Origin: Hyperoodon ampullatus
Taxonomy: Eukaryota; Chordata; Mammalia; Artiodactyla; Ziphiidae
Length of the DNA stretch: 64,000 bases
Assembly (NCBI GenBank): GCA_949752795.1
Contig: CATKHW010000427.1
Location: forward strand, 2,356,001-2,420,000
Direction: 5' to 3'
The notes beneath the pieces were generated by a model. It was not told the DNA's origin. It was given only the letters and a program-made list of their open reading frames with translations, and ran no database searches. The translations under genes and the position numbers were made by a program. Shown here one piece after another: positions 60,328 through 64,000 of the stretch; within the stretch, counting starts at the first letter, position 1, and the number at the start of each line of letters is the position of its first letter.

Positions 60328-62066
60328 GTCCCTTTCACTGAGGAAGGTGTAGGTCTTTTCTATTCCATAGTTGGTTTTTGGAATGGTACTTGTGCTTATA
60401 TCAAACTCTGGTTTTATGCCTCACCCCACCTCTGCTTCCCCCTTAAGCAGGCATAAGAGTGTTTTCTAAATGTGAGACACTGTTCTCTTTCCTAACTCAG
60501 TTCAAGTGTAGCCATGTTTACAGGATCTTCATAAGTGATATCTTATGATAAGTTTCTTTTTCTCTGTGACTTATTTCACTTAGAATCATCGTACCTGAAT
60601 CCACCCATTTTGCGGCTACTGGTCTTATGACATTGATTTCATGGCTGAGGGATATTCCATCGTACGTAAGTACCACAATTTTTTGAACCATTTTTATATA
60701 TTCTGGGATATTTAAGGTGTACCCAAGTTGAGGTCCTTGTAAGCAGTGCAGCCCTAAATATTGGGGTGGCTCTGTCTTATTGATTTTCAGTTTTCCCCAG
60801 GTATATTCCCTAGACTGGAAGTGCCCTTGGCTCTGTAGCTCTGTTGTTTACTTGTTTTATGGAACACAATGCACTCCTCCAGAGAGGCAGTTGGCAATTT
60901 ACATCCCGCCCAACAGCATAACAAGGCTCCCTGTTCTCCGGGGCCTGTCTTCCCTTTCAGGTTTTTACACACTTTGTGGATGTCCCTTTTGACCGGTGGG
61001 AAGTGATACTTCTTTATAGTGCAGATTTGCATTGCCCGCTTGCTTGCTTGGCCAAAAAGGGCGTATGCGTTTTCTCCTGAATATATTCAGGAGAAAACGC
61101 ATACGCCCTTTTTGGCCAAGTGCATCATTGTCGAAGTTGTGCCCCTCTTCCTGTGCTTTAAAGGCGATTCCAACGTACCTCTTGAAATCTGTTTCCTGTT
61201 ATTCTGCCTCGCTTTCAAGTCCGCCTCGTTGCCTTCCCTCAACAGATTTTTGGACGATATTTGTCCTTTATTACTCAGCCAGTTTGTGAATTGCTGTGCC
61301 CCTGAGCTCCATTTTTCAACTCGTTTTTGGTGAGCTGACCGCAAGTCCAAAATTTTGGATCAGGACCTATGCTGGTTCCCGGTGGGTGGCTGAGACTTTG
61401 GTTAATTCTTCTTCCTGCCGGGAAGTTATAGTGATGTGTGCCCGTCCAAATGCCCAACAGCTACTCTCTCATTGGTTCTCCCTCTTCCCTTTCATCCTCT
61501 GCCAAATTGGCAATCTGTGCGAACCAGGAGGTTAAAGGGGCTGTCTCTCCATGTTGGGGGGTTGATAGTAAAGCAGATGGAAAGTCAAACAGGAGCACCA
61601 GGAGAGGGACTATTCGTTGAGTTTTAGAAACCTTTCGTATTCACAGTGTGTCCATTCTCTAGGATTCCCGTACATGTTATATCTGTAGTAATATTCCCTT
61701 CAACCTGGAGAGTTGGGACCCATGGAATGTGTGCCATGCATTATTGCTTTAAAGGGTCTGCATTTGCTCACCCAATCTCACCAATCCTCTCAGTCCCAAG
61801 TGTCCAGCCTTATGCCACATACAGCTGTCATTGCAGATAGGGTCATTTCAGGTTTCATCAGAAACACTGAAGGAATTGTAAAGAATTTCCCAGTTTTTTT
61901 GTTTTATTTTTGAAATTCCTTTTTATAGTGGGTTTGAGCTGATTCTCGCTACCATATTTATCCCAGTCTAGACACACTTGATTCCCTTACGGAGACATAT
62001 CAATACATAGGTTTTAAGATTCTTACTAGTCAGATATATTCCTCTGCGGGAAATATGGGGTTTTGA
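60328..62066 (+). repeat. Satellite unit 31 (1,739 bp), type C
   Basis: Palindrome 61047-61120 is perfect. Counterpart of unit 24 (AGAAACACTGAAGG); private TTACTCAGCCAG near 61270. Confidence 0.95.
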
Positions 62067-63805
62067 GTCCCTTTCACTGAGGAAGGTGTAGGTCTTGTCT
62101 ATTCCATAGTTGGTTTTTGGAACGGTACCTGTGCTTATATCAAACTCTGGTTTTATGCATCACCCCACCTCTCCTTCCCCCTTAAGCAGGCATAAGAGTG
62201 TTTTCTAAATGTGAGACACTGTTCTCTTTCCTAACTCAGTTCAAGTGTAGCCATGTTTACAGGATCTTCATAAGTGATATCTTATGATAAGTTTCTTTTT
62301 CTCTGTGACTTATTTCACTTAGAATCATCGTACCTGAATCCACCCATTTTGCTGCTACTGGTCTTATGACATTGATTTCATGGCGGAGGGATATTCCATC
62401 GTACGTAAGTACCACAATTTTTTGAACCATTTTTATATTTCCTGGGATATTTAAGGTGTACCCAAGTTGAGGTCCTTGTAAGCAGTGCAGCCCTAAATTT
62501 TGGGGTGGCTGTGTCTTTTTGATTTTCAGTTTTCCCAAGGTATATTCCCTAGACTGGAAGTGCCCTTGGCTCTGTAGCTCTGTTCTTTACTTGTTTTAGG
62601 GAACACAATGCACTCCTCCAGAGAGGCAGTTGGCAATTTACATCCCGCCCATCAGCATAACAATGCTCCCTGTTCTCCAGGGCCTGTCTTGCCTTTCTGG
62701 TTTTTACACATTTTGTGGATGTCCCTTTTGACCGGTGGGAAGTGATACTTCTTTGTAGTGCAAATTTGCATTCCCCGCTTGCTTGCTTGGCCAAAAAGGG
62801 CGTATGCGTTTTCTCCTGAATATATTCAGGAGAAAACGCATACGCCCTTTTTGGCCAAGTGCATCATTGTCGAAGTTGTGCCCCTCTTCCTGTGCTTTAA
62901 AGGCGATTCCAACGTACCTCTTGAAATCTCTTTCCCGCTATTCTGCCTCGCTTTCAAGTCCGCCTCGTTGCCTTCCCTCAACAGATTTTTGGACGATAGC
63001 TGTCCTTTATTACTCGGCCAGTTTGTGAATTGCTGTGCCCCTGAGCTCCATTTTTCAACTCGTTTTAGGTGAGCTGACCGCAAGTCCAAAATTTTGGTTC
63101 AGGACCTATACTGGTTCCAGGTGGGGGGCTGAGACTTTGGTTAATTCTTCTTCCTGCCGGGAAATTACAGTGATATGTGCCCGTCCAAATGCCTAACAGC
63201 TACTCTCTCATTGGTTCTCCCTCTTCCCTTTCATCCTCTGCCAAATTGGCAACCTGTGCGAACCAGGAGGTTAAAGGGGCTGTCTCTCCAAGTTGGGAGG
63301 TTGATAGTAAAGCAGATGGAAAGTCAAACTGGAGCACCAGGAGAGGGACTATTCGTTGAGTTTTAGAAACCTTTCGTATTCACAGTGTGTCCGTTCTCTA
63401 GGTTTCCCGTACATGTTATAACTGTAGTAATATTCCCTTCCACCTGGATAGTTGGGACCCATGGAATGGGTGCCATGCATTATTGCTTTAAAGGGTCTGC
63501 ATTTGTTCACCCAATCTCACCAATCCTCTCAGTCCCAAGTGTCCAGCCTTATGCCACATCCAGCTGTTGTTGTAGATAGGGTCATTCCAGGTTTCATCAG
63601 AGACCCTGAAGTAATTGTAAAGAATTTCCCAGTTTTTTTGTTTTGTTTTTGAAATTCCTTTTTATAGTGGGTTTGAGCTGATTCTCGCTGCCATGTTTAT
63701 GCCAGTCTAGACACACTTGATTCCCTTACGGAGACATATCAATACATAGGTTTTAAGATTCTTACTAGTCAGATATATTCCTCTGCGGCAAATATGGGGT
63801 TTTGA
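62067..63805 (+). repeat. Satellite unit 32 (1,739 bp), type B, last of higher-order repeat 2
   Basis: Palindrome 62786-62859 is perfect. Counterpart of unit 25 (GCATTCCCCGCTTG, CTCTTTCCCGC). Confidence 0.95.
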
Positions 63806-64000
63806 GTCCCTTTCACTGAGGAAGGTGTAGGTCTTTTCTATTCCATAGTTGGTTTTTGGAATGGTACCTGTGCTTATATCAAACTCTGGTTTTATGCCTC
63901 ACCCCACCTCTGCTTCCCCCTTAAGCAGGCATAAGAGTGTTTTCTAAATGTGAGACACTGTTCTCTTTCCTAACACAGTTCAAGTGTAGCCATGTTTACA
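63806..64000 (+). repeat. Satellite unit 33, first 195 bases, cut by the window end
   Basis: It starts like units 19 and 26 (GGTCTTTTCTATTCC, CCTAACACAGTTC), so a third higher-order repeat begins here. Confidence 0.95.

Larger units (their letters stand above)
51635..63805 (+). repeat. Higher-order repeat copy 2: seven units, 12,171 bp
   Basis: Units 26-32 repeat the order of units 19-25. Small real differences, such as GGGGTGGCTC versus GGGTTGGCTC at the first unit and the allele block in unit 28, argue against a simple assembly duplication. Confidence 0.9.
8177..64000 (+). repeat. Tandem satellite array, 1,736-1,739 bp unit (probably the common cetacean satellite)
   Basis: Thirty-two complete units and a partial 33rd run head to tail without interruption. 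I phased them at GTCCCTTTCACTGAGG, the first satellite bases at the left edge. Unit anatomy, in unit bases: from 75 before the start to about 700, antisense L1 3' UTR and ORF2 end; 720-793, the 74 bp palindrome; about 797-900, further L1 homology that fades towards 1000; the rest, of unknown origin. No unit contains a full CENP-B box. The array runs off the right edge. The family name is inferred from unit length and whale-like context. Confidence 0.95.

Noticed and set aside
39464..63805. The seven-unit repeat as a pure assembly artefact
   Set aside because: The copies differ at scattered positions and unit 28 carries a mosaic block; a duplicated contig would be identical. Raw reads are still needed for certainty.
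8177..64000. CRISPR-like regular palindromic repeats
   Set aside because: The 1.7 kb period, eukaryotic repeat content and repeated (not unique) spacers rule out a CRISPR array.

Overview
This window is non-coding mammalian heterochromatin and its flank. It has no bacterial-type gene organisation and no intact gene that I can support. Several antisense fragments of a LINE-1 (L1) of cetartiodactyl type, a broken class I endogenous retrovirus and a 1,736-1,739 bp tandem satellite together point to a whale. A satellite with a unit near 1,750 bp is known as the common cetacean satellite; from memory it is about 1,580 bp in dolphins and their kin. This array therefore fits a baleen, sperm or beaked whale best. 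The species and family name are inferred from unit length and context, not from a database match.

Layout. Bases 1-1430 are one strongly diverged copy of the same satellite unit, lying outside the array. Bases 1431-1650 are an L1 3' UTR-like stretch that may be the start of a second relic unit. Bases 1651-2370 are unassigned. Bases 2372-4222 hold minus-strand remnants of a class I retrovirus (env TM, then pol connection and reverse transcriptase, all broken). Bases 4222-4440 are a short minisatellite. A segment of about 630 bp occurs twice (4821-5450 and 7546-8176). Between the copies lie an antisense L1 (5716-6712), a stretch with a CTCF-like site (6932-6945) and another antisense L1 3' end (7120-7545). 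The second copy stops at base 8176 and the satellite array starts at 8177. The array fills the rest of the window: 32 complete units and 195 bases of a 33rd.

Array structure. Units 1-16 are visibly different from each other. From about unit 17 rightwards the units fall into three recurrent types (A, B, C). The seven-unit string A-A-B-C-B-C-B is repeated as a higher-order repeat of 12,171 bp (39464-51634 and 51635-63805), with a third copy beginning at 63806. Inside it the C-B pair is itself duplicated (3,478 bp). Some units show exchange: unit 14 is a chimera of units 11 and 12 that switches at the central palindrome, and units 28 and 30 carry alleles of non-corresponding units.

Most interesting points. 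(1) About half of each satellite unit is an antisense fossil of the L1 ORF2 C-terminus and 3' UTR. Two minus-strand reading frames still align with ORF2 in order. (2) The copy at 1-1430 is intermediate between L1 and the array unit, so it looks like a relic of the satellite's founder. (3) Each unit carries a 74 bp spacerless palindrome, perfect in 19 of 32 units by eye. It interrupts the L1 homology between two TGCAT copies, while the relic has only an imperfect version. The many short reading frames that recur every 1,739 bases follow from repeat conservation and are not annotated as genes.
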